The notes under the pieces were generated by a model. It ran no database searches, was not told where the DNA came from, and saw only the letters and a list, made by a program, of their open reading frames with translations. The position numbers and the translations under genes were made by a program. Source: Chytridium lagenaria (lineage: Eukaryota > Chytridiomycota > Chytridiomycetes > Chytridiales > Chytridiaceae). Taken from it: DNA of 64,000 nucleotides. The stretch is from positions 124,001 to 188,000 of the forward strand of contig JAHLKC010000014.1 in assembly GCA_025449115.1 (NCBI GenBank). The letters run 5' to 3'. Positions 45,664 to 59,300 of the stretch are shown one piece after another. Numbering within the stretch: position 1 is the stretch's first letter; each line of letters starts with the position of its first letter.

Positions 45664-47673
45664 TAGAATACCTATTTATTACAACTAACTATTACCGGTG
45701 TTTTCTGGCTTGAGGACCTGGACGCGTGGATTGCAGAAGAAGAGGGGGATACTTCTTCGCAGGAGACAACAAAGAAGACTTCAGTGGCTTATTAATTATG
45801 GGATATGCCGCATTCCTGCAATAAAGGTCGGACGTCATAATCTCATATTAATTTAGAGCATCCCCAGCCTAAAAATGGTTTCTGCCAATACCTTGCGAAC
45901 ATTCACCAACTTCAAAATGAACGCCCATCCCTCTTAAAGAACCATACATAAATGCTTTCTCTTCTGGATATTATTCACCTTAGTTCTGGAATGGAAGGTT
46001 TACCTCTTCAACCCATTACCCCCCTTTCTTATAGGCGTCTCGCCCACTGCTTGGGCAAGATCTTACAGCGACGATTTGAATAATATTTGGGAATAATATG
46101 AACATCTTTATAGGTTTCGGTTGAAGTCCGTTTCGAGCAAATCATGCACCGTTCCTTTGGGACTGATAAAATACCAACTCTGGCAGTAAAATATTTCCCC
46201 GTAGGTACAATTGATTATATGCGTCTCATGTGGTTAAAGAGGATCTTGGGTTGGAGATTTTTATGAATCTATAGCGGCTCTAAAAGATATTATTGGAATT
46301 TTCACGACATTCTGTCTCAGATATTTTTTTGTGGGTACCTATCCCCTCAGTGATACCAGCAACGACACCACTGAAACTCTGTATTATCTCTGTTAACTTT
46401 TAATTATTTAAGAAAATTAGGATTGTAAGTATTTGTCCCCGTCATTCATTCAACCCGTTCTCTGTGGGTATAAAACCTTCTTAAAGGCCGTCATAGACTC
46501 AGGAAATTACTCCAATATCCCCTTGTTCGACCACAACATAAGAATGATACTCCCAGGATAAGTGTTTTCAGTGTAATCGAGAAGCATGGTCGCAGAACGA
46601 GTTGACTATACGCGACGGCTAATGGGTGTGTTGGCTTGTAAAACATCGGTGAAAGGATAAGATTTTGGTTGGCACAGCACCCTAGATCGCGAGGAAGCTG
46701 TTTGGGAAAGATAGGCTGACGTCGTTTATCCCGCATGATCCGAATAAGGTGGAAGGGTTTATCCAAAAAAATGTATTAAAAGCTAGCCGCTTTATGGAGG
46801 TTTATAAGAGAGATAAGATACTTGTTTCTGCAACGTTGCCGTTTCGCCTGAGGGAAGCATTTTTTTTAGTTTGCCGCACCATAAATAGGGTATTTTTGAT
46901 TTTTGCTTGGTACCATTAACGTGTATTTATTTACAGGATCGGAGACGCTGGTGGACTATGATATGATGCGTTTTATTAAAAGGAATCAAACTGAGATTTT
47001 TCTCCATTAGACCAACTCCCTCCTAATCTGCACACCCGAAAACTCCCCTAGGTTTTTGCATGTATTTTGGACAATATCGTATCAATATACGGAGCCTACG
47101 TGTACGTTAGTTGCGTCCGTTTCGTCTAAGACTCTTCAGATACGTTGACAAGTGATGGTTAGTCTCGAATCAAAGTCTCTAAACGATTTTGTGCTAGCAA
47201 TTTTGTTCTTGGTGAGCATGGATGAACATGAAAATGCACGATTGAGAATCATCATTTAGCTTGCGGGCTAGTGGCTCCGGGCGATGAGCTTAATTTCAGC
47301 GTTGCAAAATATACTTGAAACCCTAAATTACTTTACTCTGAATACGCGCATTACGTAGGTATTTAGTACATGAATTTTATCTACATCGTAGCTCCGAAGC
47401 GGATGCTTATAGTTGATTTAAAAGAATATGGTGATGCGGCGTACTTTCCAAAGGGGATTTAATACACGAGTACATTGTATTTGAACATGAATTTTGTATG
47501 AAATTCTAAAGCATGTGCTTGTGCTCTTTTTCTTTGAATTAATGAGCTGATGTCTCATCGCCATTATCGGTAAACCCATCTCTTTCCTCCTTTTTGGTTT
47601 CACCACATGTATCAAGCCGATTGAAAAAAGATATGTTTTTTGGTTTATTTCAATTTCTCGTACAAATGAGGCT
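45664..47673. other. 2-kb intergenic stretch, no gene recognised
   Basis: Lies between two minus-strand genes. AT-rich, with only short open frames (for example 46491-46766 and 47418-47732 on minus) that lack an ATG start or recognisable domains. It must include the FERRY-like promoter and the IFT80 3' UTR. It is the longest silent gap in the gene-dense right half, so a fast-evolving gene or noncoding RNA could be hidden here. Confidence 0.4.
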
Positions 47674-50600
47674 CTACGCATGATACGGCTTAGCCGACGG
47701 TTTTGATCGCTCACTTTCCTCTTCCATCGCAATTTTTGACTTGATTTTATCCCAACTGAATGTAACCTACAACACTATTAAAAACAAACCCCGGCTGCCT
47801 CCACTTACCGTTTGTCCGTACTGCAAAAACTGCTTAATCGTTTCCTTTCTATTCATACCTTGCAGATACTTATCCCTAAAATAAAGCACCGTGTCCACAT
47901 GTGTTTTGTATTTTACTGCAATTTCCAAAGCCCTTCACTATGTTAGAACTACGTTAAAAAACAAATTTACCTATCCCAGTTAAACAGATTAATCCACATT
48001 CTAATTGCTCTATATATGAGTCCTCCAGAGATTAAGATAGCTTCAGCTTCTTTTGGTTGTTTCCTGAGAAGCGCTAATTCGGCGCTTCGGCCTTCGGTTG
48101 TCGGTATTTCGCGGATGTGGCAGATGTATTGGACTTTCTGGACTTCGTCTATCGCTGCATAGGCGAGCTCGGCGGTGTTGAGGTCTTGCCCTGCCACAGC
48201 CATTGCCGCTAAGCATGCCCACAGTTCTTTCATCTTACACGTTATTCGCTAATAATAAGACGCGTATACCTTGGCATATCGGCAGATTCTAATAGCTTCT
48301 TCCCAGTGCTTTCTCTTTGATATGTCCTGGAGCATGGCTGGAAGTGGAGAAATATTGCTGGAAATTTCTTAGCACGATTCTTCCAAATTTTGATACAAAC
48401 TTTACTGTAACAAGGGCTCCATCCGCACGCCTCACCGTGCATTGCGTTCCGATAAAGTTAACAAATTGCGCATTTTTCCCAAATTGGCTAAAAGAGTATT
48501 TAGTATGAGAACCGTAAGATTTCGTCTACCTTCCGTCTTTCTCAAATCGCGTTATTGGCTCGATATCCTCATCGATGAACACGACGTTGGGATAATACCA
48601 TACTACAAATTTCCCGTCAACCATCGCCGCAAACATATCAGCTTCATCGTTCCACGATACTGTCTCTACCATGGTCCCTTATTATGTCAGATGTGATCGG
48701 TAAAAAAAAACAGTACCTAATTTTTTTCGGGTTTGGTTTTATAACGGGAGTGATATACAAGTCACGATTTTTGTCGATGATGAGGATTTTGCCGACCGCT
48801 GGAGGGTGCAGATACTTGATTTAACGATATTTCTAGGATATCGGTTGGTGCTCTGATGGGGTTATCGCCAATTTGTCTGCCAGAAGCAACCTCGAATACA
48901 TAGACGGACTGGCAATGTTAAAAAGATAAGGAAATATCCGTCACGTTTTTCTTCTGTGCGGTCACGAATTGCTAGGACATCGTTTGACAAGCTTATCGTT
49001 TGCAGACGTGACAGATTCGGGACGGAAGGCCGGGATACTTTGGGTGACTCACAGTTCGACCCTCGTATGTGAAGATCTGAATACCAGTGTAGTTGTCAAC
49101 GACGGCAAAGGAAAACTACATGGCGTTAGTACATTTGTTCTATCATGGAAACTTACTCGACAGTTTGCTTAATACAAATAACTCTTCCGTTGTTTGTCAA
49201 GTCGATAATAGCAGGCGTGTTCCAGTTCTTATCACTGTAAACATAGCACTGCCGCTGAGGTCGCCACAATCAAATGATTGAATCCCAAAGAAGCTTTTAC
49301 AATTCTGGTCACGAAATTCTAGGTGTTCATTGGCACCATGGATAACTTCATGAACCTTTATCTTTCTATCATCGATAAGAGTGACCTTCGTAGTTTTTCC
49401 ATTCCATTCGCCTTCAAAAACGCGATTAATTAGATGGCAATGACACTTCCTCACCTATCAATAACGTGACCGAACACTACTGCCCCATTGCCCCCCGCGC
49501 AAGCAATTTGCGTTCCATCGGGAGTCCAAGCAGCTCCAAAAATTGATCCACATTGAGGTTTCGCCACGGCGCAAGACCACTGAGGAAATTAAGTGCGTTC
49601 TAGTAACATTTATATGACTTACGCCTAACTTATCGCAAACGCGAAGCATGTTGAAGGATCCGACGGCAAAAATTTCGCCAAAAGGGTTCCAAGCAAGACT
49701 GGTAATTGGGTGGTCATGAATCGAGCTGGAGTAAAGCTGTCGGACCGAAAGAATCCCAGACCTGTACAAATTTTAAAGATAAGAAAATTAAAAATAAGAA
49801 AAACAAGAAAAAAGGCACCTTATATTCTTCTATCCTCCCCTCCAGATATGATAAGATTATTGACGAAATTCCAGTCCACCTTAAGAATGACTCCATCATG
49901 CCCTTTCCACTTTTCACGAAGTTAGACCTGTATTTAACAGCCACCTTACTTGATTCGGCTTGTTTGATGGTTGGATTGGGCTTAATAACCAAGTTTCTTC
50001 CATTGGTGTACAGAATTTGGTCATTATCAGGGGACCAGACCACCGAATAGATTGGATAACCTGTATGTTAATGACAGGAGAGATGACGAGTAAATACCAG
50101 ACGAAACCAAAACCGATCTTAGCATTCCACTCCCGGGACCAAATCTTTGCCTGTCCATCCTCACCAGCTGAAAACATGATTATTAGCCACAACAATTTCA
50201 TTTGTTTCCCACCAGTAACGATTGCCGATCCTTCATAATTCCATTTTAATGCAAGAAGTGCTCCTTTATGCGCTTCCACAATCTTTTCAATCCTCCCACC
50301 TTTTGAACAAAGATAGAACTTCCCTAAGACAGTCTTAATATTGCACTAGTGATGTATCTATACCATCAGTTCCTCCTGCAGCATACAAGTCCGCAACAGT
50401 TTGCCCTTTGCCTGGAGCAGTGGGCAACCATTGCAAATCCGACACATATGAAGGAGATGGAGTGGAAACGTTGTTCGCTTGCTTTGAAGCAGGAGGTGGG
50501 GAATCAAATATTGCAGCAGGTACCGCTCCAATGAACTCTCCATCTCCAGTCCATTTGTGCAGCTTCCTGTCGTCGCTATACATCAATTGTTATAAACAAC

Positions 50601-50780
50601 ATCGTGCCGGGCAGATGCATGTCATATACCCACCCGCATGAGAACAGCTCATTGTTCCCTGTCCATCCAACGCATGTTACTGTATCCGTATCTGTTATCA
50701 AAGTCGTCAGTTATTCAGCGTCCAAGGGAGTAATTGCGTTTACGTTTGTTTTGGTTCTCTTGGTGGACTTTAAGTCTCAT
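47674..50780 (-). CDS. IFT80: IFT80, intraflagellar transport complex B subunit
   Basis: WD40 protein of the IFT-B particle needed to build and maintain the flagellum. Starts [12 protein letters not shown] at 50780; the next exon has [15 protein letters not shown] as in animal IFT80. WD blocks follow: [50 protein letters not shown] with [10 protein letters not shown]. The C-terminal helical repeats contain [36 protein letters not shown] and [19 protein letters not shown]. The last exon ends shortly after [18 protein letters not shown], close to the usual IFT80 C-terminus. Its presence is the strongest sign that the organism makes a motile flagellum. Confidence 0.92.
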
Positions 50781-50953
50781 GATAATTGTCAAAATTTGTC
50801 ACACCAGTATAATATTGAACAGACCCCAACAAATCGTTAGTGCAAATTCAACTTGCGGGGGTCAAGATGCTTTCTATCGCTATCGACAATGAATAAATCC
50901 ATTCTGTAAATTAGGAAAACGGCTACATACGGTATTATAATTTAAAGCTTTAT

Positions 50954-51609
50954 TTAGAAACGCATCACTTTTCTGTCCATCAGCACAATGTTGGACCGAT
51001 TCTGAAGAGCCGCCTTATGCATTTGACTTCTTTTTGTAAGTGCAGCACTATCACCCTGAAGGACAGAGAGCACCTCCATTCCAATGCGTTCTCCCATCGA
51101 ACTCTTCTTGTGTCTCTTGTTAGCCTCCTGAATGATCCAAAGAATGGCTATCCGTCTCCGTTGTCTTTCATTTAAAGGCCGGGGAACCTGAATGCTCTTG
51201 GATCCTCGCTTGGAGCCTACCACCTTAATCAAAGGCTCGACCTTTTCCATTGCCTCAGAGAGTACCCACGCGGATTCTGATCAGGTGTTTGTGTTGTATG
51301 TGATGCAATGCGTCCCGAACGATTCTTCTGGCAGTCGACTTCTTTCCATGTTTCATGATGTTGTTAACAAAGGCGGTGATGAGAGGGTCCTCAGTGCTCA
51401 AGAGGCCAAGAATATCCAGTTTGGGATCCGAGACAGGCTTTGTGGGAGCAGTGATGGATGCCGTGGTGGATGCCGTGGTGGATCCTTTTACGGAGGTTAT
51501 TTTGGCGGTGCTTGGTGGTGGCTAAACTTGTAAACGATTGACGGAGGAAGAGAGGGGAAAGGATCCTGTGGGCCGCTGCGGGCCTCGCATGCATGCAATG
51601 TTGCAACAT
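50954..51609 (-). CDS. RSM7: Mitochondrial ribosomal protein uS7m
   Basis: Small-subunit protein that binds the 3' domain of 12S/15S rRNA. The C-terminal exon carries the hallmark EKVEPLIKVVGSKRG, QVPRPLNERQRRRIAILWII and SMGERIGMEVLSVLQGDSAA followed by LTKRSQMHKAALQNR. Upstream, LLSTEDPLITAFVNNIMKHG and KKSTARRIVRDALHHI complete the family. The first residues (MHARPAAAHRILSPLFLRQS) look like a mitochondrial presequence. Two one-base frame problems, near 51273 and near 51530, are needed to connect these blocks; both sit in an otherwise intact essential gene. A short CCACGGCATC direct repeat is present at 51460-51485. Confidence 0.82.
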
Positions 51610-51665
51610 TCTGGACAGCATGTCTTCGTTCGAATTTTGCTATTTTTCTTTTTCTTTTATTTTTT

Positions 51666-53396
51666 TCAAGCAGAGGAATCAATTTTGATAGCCTCTGTGG
51701 GGTTGTAGGGCTTTGGTTTAGGATTATGAAATAGACAGTCAGATGCATCAGACGAGCCTTCGTTGGCTTTCGCAAGAGTTTTGCAGCAATTTTTGCACAT
51801 ATTTCCTGAGCATTTCGCTGACTTTACGTTTGGACATTTCGCGCACAGGGACAGCTTTGAAGATCGTTTCACTGCATGCATTAGTTATGGAAACCTGATT
51901 ATAACCCACCTTTTGCTGGATTAGGTGCATCCTTCTCGATGTCATCATTTTGGCGTCTCTTTTTTGGATTTAATATAGGCTCTTGTCCAGTTAATGGGGT
52001 GGGTTCGGTGTTATCTATGTCTTTCACGGGCCTCTCTGCAGGCTTTGGCGGTTGGTATTCTGGGCGCACATACGGCTGCGCAACCCACGTTGGAAGAATC
52101 CTGATACCTTTCTCGTTCACCTGGTATTCACCAGTGAATTCGGTCTGACCCCCATAAGTTGCAATGATCCTCTGCTTTAAAGTTTCCGTCAATTCAATAA
52201 ACTCCTCCAGACTTTTCAAAGATGCAAGGGAAGTCCTAAGGTCGGATGTTCTGCCAAGCTACGGAAAAGTTAAGCTCTAATAAATGCATACACTTTACCA
52301 TGGCGCAAACATTTTGAATAAATGGCCTCTGATCATCGAAACTTGGGCTGACTTGGGATTTTGTTTGCATATTTCAAGTACTATCGAAATGTTAGTCATG
52401 ACCTTCCTACAAATTCCGACCTCTTCTGCCAGCTTCCATACTGCATAATGTTTCCAGAGAATAATGCGGGATTATAAAGATTCCCTTCCGCCGTCATAAC
52501 GCCATCAACCCCAGTCTTTTTCAAGCAATCTTCGATGTCCTCGAAATACAAAATATTTCCATTTGCAATAACGGGAATACTCAGGTTCTCTCTAATAATC
52601 TATTACAAAAGGAATCAAGGCCAAATTACTTACTTGACGATCTTAATCTGCTCCCAATCTGCCAGTCCTGTTTTATGCCCCTTCATTTCCCTTGTTCTTC
52701 CGTGAACAGTGAGCATTTGGCACCCAGCAGCTTCCAGCATCTTCGCATATCTTATGGTTTTCTCAACCTCTGGAAACACTCGAATTTTGCATGTGACTGG
52801 AATCGAAAGCTCGGTGTCTAATGTTTTAACTACACGGGTTTAAACAGATTATAGAGCAATGAATTAATACCCATCTTTTCTACTAACTCCCAATCATCCA
52901 TTATAAAAGCACCATAATGACCACGCTTCGCATTGCCTGTGGACATCCGAGGTTGATATCAACAGCATCACAGTCATTTTCGACAATCCTGGCTGCTTTT
53001 AACAGCAATTGAGGGTCATTCGCACAAAACTTTTTCCCTTGTTAGCTGGCATCAATGACTATGCAAAAACCTGTACGATTAACGGCCTATCATTCTGACC
53101 TGTCACCCAATTCTCATCCCTGTAATTCGGATTTGCGTCCGAAAAAAGCCTTGCATGAAACATAGGGGTGTAGCATAGATCAGCTGCGTATTTCCTCGAA
53201 AGAAGCCTCCATGCCTGCAAGGTTAGGATTGTGCATGGCAGACATACAATTACATATTCAGACTGGTCAACCTAAGCTATCGTTAACACTTAAAAACCCA
53301 ACCGATTTCCCTACCATCGGCGCAACGATCAGTCTGGGACTTCCCAAAACCTTTTCAAAGAACTCAAATGACCTTAGCTTCCTAGATCCACTCATG
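51666..53396 (-). CDS. DUS1: tRNA-dihydrouridine synthase DUS1
   Basis: FMN enzyme that reduces uridines 16/17 of the tRNA D-loop. Starts [20 protein letters not shown] with [10 protein letters not shown], then [47 protein letters not shown] (catalytic cysteine region; the active cysteine is in NLGCPQ), [31 protein letters not shown] and [12 protein letters not shown]. The C-terminal part has [17 protein letters not shown], as in fungal Dus1. The final exon adds a Cys-rich motif ([20 protein letters not shown] with a further C and H), a possible zinc-binding module. At least six short introns. Confidence 0.9.
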
Positions 53397-53489
53397 TCTG
53401 TTACGAAGTTTGTCGAGATCGTTTGTGATATTTTTTATTTTTATTTTTATTATATTTTTTTTTTTTTACGTGGGAACATAAATAAAGGG
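53397..53489. promoter_or_regulatory. 93-bp bidirectional promoter
   Basis: The start codons of DUS1 (minus) and the DMxF protein (plus) are only 93 bp apart. The spacer contains a TTTTTATTTT-rich tract and an AAATAAAG element just before the plus-strand ATG. Shared control of the two genes is inferred. Confidence 0.5.
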
Positions 53490-54854
53490 ATGAGCGCAGG
53501 GCGTATCAACCTCAGCTCATATTTCAAGAAGCCAAAGTCAGTCCGATTTTCATTTTCATTTTAACGAGCTATCAGGAAAGCGGAAGGCGGTGGAAGAACC
53601 AGAAACCCACGAAATGAGTCCGTGGACTTTGATATGACCGCTTTATCGAGATCCAACTCAAAAAACCATTTTAAGCCAACTGGGGACTCTAAAACGATAA
53701 AGGAACTTAAAGATGACATGGAATTTGGTATCGCGGATCCATTTTTAAAGATACCCGATCCAAACATTTCCATGCTGGGCAGAGGTGGCAGAGCGAGAAA
53801 CTCGCGAAAAAATGACATGGACTTTGAGTTCGCGAATGCATTTCCCAAGAGTCTCGACTCAAGATGGCTTGACTCAAAAAGAGAAGACTTGAGAACTCTG
53901 CCTGTGCTGGAGGGTGGAACGAGAAGCTCACGAAGGGATGACATGGATTTTAGTATCGCCAATGCGTTTTCAAAGAGACCCGATTCGAGAAGCACTTCCA
54001 TGGCATATGCATTCTCTTCATCCCGAAGTGATCATAGGAATCTGCCAAAAGATGTCTTCCCAACACCATTAGGGAACTTTGAAAGCTCTGACATTGGAGA
54101 TGCGTTTATTGACGACGTGAATGGACAGGGTGCAATAGGAACTAGAAATAATCATGAAGACGATTTTGTTCAACGGTCGTTGATAGAGAACCAGGGCCTC
54201 TGGAATACTTCTCATGAACCCATTCTGGATCAGAGAGGCCACACGGAGCATGATTTCGACGTTAGCCGACAATCATTTGATAGGCCCCATGCACGGTCAC
54301 GCCACAGCCGTAAGATTTCTGGAGAAGTATCGCTCGATATCGCGAGACTTTCGCCGCAGAAACCTCTTTTGAGTTATAAATGCGGAAGCGGGCTATTATC
54401 AGAAACTGAGTCCAAACTTACCCGTAACCTAGCTTTATACTACGGTATTGCTACTTTCCACTGAGCTGAATTCACTGACAGATTAGACTTGGATGTTAGA
54501 ACGGATATGATACAGGTTCTTTACGCGAGATACTATGTACCGACTTTTTCATTAGGACATATTAATGGAAAAATTGAACGTCTCCATTATTTTCGAAGGC
54601 TTTCCCAAAATCGAAACTCCGGAAGAGGTTTTTCAAAGGTTAAGAAATCAAGTCAACGTATTAACTTATTTAGGCTAACCTTGACGCCAAAATCCCAACT
54701 GTTTATTTTCTGGAATATCAATAGTGCTGCTCTGAATGTCATGGCTGAGCATGGGAAAGAATTGCTGTCATTGTCGAAGAAAAGTTCAATGTTTCCCTCT
54801 TACATCCCCGTTCTTTGTGAAGAAGATATCTTCAAAGCGATAAAGGGTTTGTGA
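53490..54854 (+). CDS. Unknown protein with three DMxF-xxA-xxF repeats
   Basis: Starts MSAGRINLSSYFKKPK and continues through short introns (one about 40 bp at 53538-53577). The N-terminal half is disordered and charged and repeats a motif three times: DDMEFGIADPFLK (53713-), NDMDFEFANAFPK (53812-) and DDMDFSIANAFSK (53938-), each preceded by a basic stretch and followed by PDS/LDS. Weaker copies (SSDIGDAFIDD) follow. The C-terminal ~130 residues are ordered (LARNLALYYDLD-like helix, LNVSIIFEGFPKIETPEEVF, MAEHGKELLSLSKK). No family recognised. The repeats look like docking motifs for a multivalent partner. Confidence 0.6.
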
Positions 54855-55116
54855 GCGCGCCGGACCTTGTTTCGTTGGTTTGTTCAAAAATTCCATGTAT
54901 CAACAACTGATAGTAGCAGGCGCTCCAATCAGAGAATATTAGTCTTTCTCATCGAAACTGGTTGATGGTTGTATCTCAATTTACAGACACATCGCAATCG
55001 CTGTCCTTACACGGTAGCTTCTTACTATATACAAAAGCTAACCATTGCAGAATGTCTTGTGATGCAAGAATGTTTTCAAAGTTTCGCAGGAATGGCAAGA
55101 GCTACTGTATCCCAGT

Positions 55117-55963
<847 letters not shown>

Positions 55964-56318
55964 CTAAGTAGGTAACACGAAGCTTGCGCTCATTCAAATT
56001 GTTGAGCTTTGATGCCCTCTGGAATTCTTCACACAGGAGAAACGAACTTTCGCAATGCGTCACTCTTTCTGTTTGGACTCTTTATGAAAGTGCATTTGCT
56101 GGAATCCTGTTGGCTGCAGCTGGTGTAAGCACAATAAAACCAATTACACAGTCTAGTGTATCACACTTCCGCTTTCATAAGAATAGCATCATCACTTCCC
56201 TGTTCCTAAACCGTAAGAACGTAGAACTTTTAGACTTCATCTATTATATTCTTTCTGAGCCATGCGTTGAAACCATGTCCAGATGAGCGAGTTCAGACAA
56301 CCTTAACAAAAAATTTCG
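55964..56318. other. Divergent promoter region, no gene seen
   Basis: 355 bp between the phosphatase start (minus) and the XPO4 start (plus). An open frame at 55984-56286 has no recognised domain and is treated as chance. Confidence 0.45.
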
Positions 56319-59300
56319 ATGGAGGAAGGAAGATGGCTGTCGAAAGTGGTTGAAGCATGCCAGCTGTTTAATGTATTCGATCCATCAAACAACTCTTTAA
56401 TGTATATTAAAAGACCGATCAACATTATGTCACAGATACTTTTAATCAGCTGAAGCGATCGCCTGAAGTATTTCAGATCTGCAAATATATGTTAGGTTTG
56501 AACCGAAGACTCTTTTTTTGACGAGCTGAAAGTTCTTGAAAGACAAACTCAAAAGACTTTCTGGTCCAGTTTCATACAGCGAATACACTCAAGGATGTTT
56601 TTGCCCTTACCTACACGTTACATACTCGGGAAACAAATAAGGCGATTTACGAGTTATTTTCAATTATGTTTTGAGGTGCGTAAACATAATTAAATTATTT
56701 TAAAGAGATGATAGTTTGCCGGAAGGAACTCAGCATGCTTTAGTGACAAAGTTTGGTCACTGCATTGCAATTGTCATTAAAAGATCTTGGCTTGACTGGA
56801 GTGATGAAGAAAGGGCCGATTTTTTCAACATTGTGTATAGCTTGAGGGAAAAGAGTCCTCATCTGGTACGATTTAAACTTTTATAGATTGATTTAACGTA
56901 CACAGGCTCATATCTCTCTTATTATTATTGAGGAACTGCTGCATCAATTTACATCAGATGAGGCTGCTCTCGGGCTACCCTGGAATTTTCACTTTCTGTG
57001 CGAAAATCGTTTGAGGTTTGTTGAAGTCATTCCTGTGTTATTTTTCTTCTGCGGATCATGTGACATTAAGCTGACGATTTTATTAGGAGTCAGAACTTTC
57101 AAGGATTTTTCAGCTTGCCCTTCAGTCACTTCATGCACTCTCCCAGAGCGATTCGATAACGACGTCGTATCTAGAAAAGAAGCTGGCACTTCATTATTCA
57201 AAACTTATTTTGACAGTTTTCACTTGGAATTTCGTTGAACGTGGGTGATTCCTTATTTATATTTCTCTCACCGTACTTCTGCAGAATCGAGTGGACTCTC
57301 CGGATCATTTGAGGTCCCTCAAAAACTGCGATGATGATGAAGGAGGATGGTTTCCAGCGTCGTGGGCTCCCATTCTTGTCAACAAAGACTTGGTTGACAT
57401 GTTTTTCCACGTTCATACGCTTCTTCAAGATTCAGACTCATCTGGAACAACAGGGAAAAACATCTTCCAGCTTGCCGGTCTGCGTGGACCTGTTTTCGCG
57501 AATGAATCCTTGAAGTTTTTTATCTGGATCATCTTATTAAGAATCTGTCAACGCTGATTGCAGGTCCGGGTTTTCTGCGGCGGCATCTTGCTGATCATTT
57601 AGCTTCCTAGCGTCGACCGCATTTGATGCTGATGGAGATTTCGCGGATGAATTGCTTACCATTAGTAAAACTATCAAGCGCTGTCTTAGCACTTTCCCGG
57701 TTCGAATTCTGCCTCAATGTGAAAATCTGGCATTATTCTTGAACCACACAGCTAGCTTGACCCTTCGCTGTTTGCAGCAGGTGAAAGAGGATCCATCAGC
57801 TGTTTTTGAGACAGGGACAGTAGATGCATTAGAGATCCTCCTAGAAGCTTGGGCCACTGTTGGTACAGTTGAATTCTAACAGACTTCCACTGACACATAT
57901 TAGTGTTAGACATCGAGGAAGGCAACTTTGATACATCAGCGCCGTTTATTTCTTTGTTGAAAGCTCAGGGATACCCAATATTCCAGTCCTTTTTAGAGTC
58001 GAAATTGATTCTGGTGGAAAGGGATGTTGATTTGGAGGAAGGGGAAATTGATGACCGTGATGATTCGGCACTCTATGCGGATCAGTTGCTATATATGGGC
58101 ATTTTAGGACGATTGACGCCAGATCTTTCGCTGCAGTACATTTACTCGAGGCTTGTCGATAAAGTCAGTGAGCTTCAGAAATTTTTGCAGGAGGGCGTTA
58201 ATTATGATGAGAGCGATGCGCAAGGTCTGTAGCGCTCTTTTATGCATAGATTTGAGGTCATCTGTTCCAGTTATAATTACTCATGTTCACATTTTGCTGC
58301 TTGCTAACGGATCTTTGTACAGCCCAACTCCGAGAGAGTTTGTACGAGCATTTGCATTGGCTGGTTCTCTTTTCAGGGCATATTCTAGCAGATTCAGGAG
58401 AGGGTGAGATACCCCTTATTCCCAAACCTTTGTTGAATTTATCTGTAATATTTACCTTCCATCCTGTCAAAACTGACTTTGTAAGGAAACGATGGTGTCA
58501 AATGATTTTTTGGTTGAAATACCGTCGACCATCTTTAGACTTTGGAATCTCGTAACTGTGGAACCAAAGAGCACTACGGTATCCCTGAATGGTTCACTTT
58601 CAAGGCAAGCTAACAATCAATCATCTTAGTTTTTCCTGTGCAGCCCTTTATTAGCAGAAACGATTCTGTGGTTCACACAACGGTGGATGCGAACCTATCT
58701 TCTTATCACCCCGAGCGATTACTCTAAACTCAGGTTTAACACATCAACGGTTGTTTTTCTAAGTTTAAAGTTCTTCAATCATCCAATCCTATGCCGAATC
58801 AGGTAACGGGTTCAACATATGTGATATCGTTTTCGAAGGCTTGGTCAACACATTTATAATGTGGGACTCGCAGGAGAAAGTGTTACAAGCTTTGATGGCC
58901 CTTATTGATGTTATCTCTTCACGATCGGCTCTTCGAACTCAGTTTTTAAACTCAAGTGAATAGCATTTGTCTCTCTTTTCTTATAGTTTGATAGCTGCTC
59001 TCACAAATTTGTTGAACACGTTTTTTGGAAGTCTTACCAGAATCCCAGCCAATTTGCACAGGTAAAAAACATATTCAATTCTTTAACTTTAGTATTATAG
59101 CTCTATGGTCCGTACGCTGGCTTCGTTAGTGACTTCATCAGAAAACAGAGATGCTCAAAGCAATTTCTTTGCTGGATTATTTGATATTTTGAAAGTGGGT
59201 GAATTTCAACGTCTCGGCACATTTTTTATTCTAATATACTTCATAGCGCGAGCTTCGCAGCGTTGTGGGACGTCCAGATTTCAAGTGATCCATCAAGATA

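Noticed and set aside
51455..51485. CCACGGCATC direct repeats in uS7m as a minisatellite
   Set aside because: Only two short copies inside coding sequence for a Thr/Ala/Ser-rich linker; too small to call.
55984..56286. Plus-strand 100-codon open frame upstream of XPO4
   Set aside because: No recognisable domain, and it lies in a divergent promoter region between the phosphatase and XPO4.
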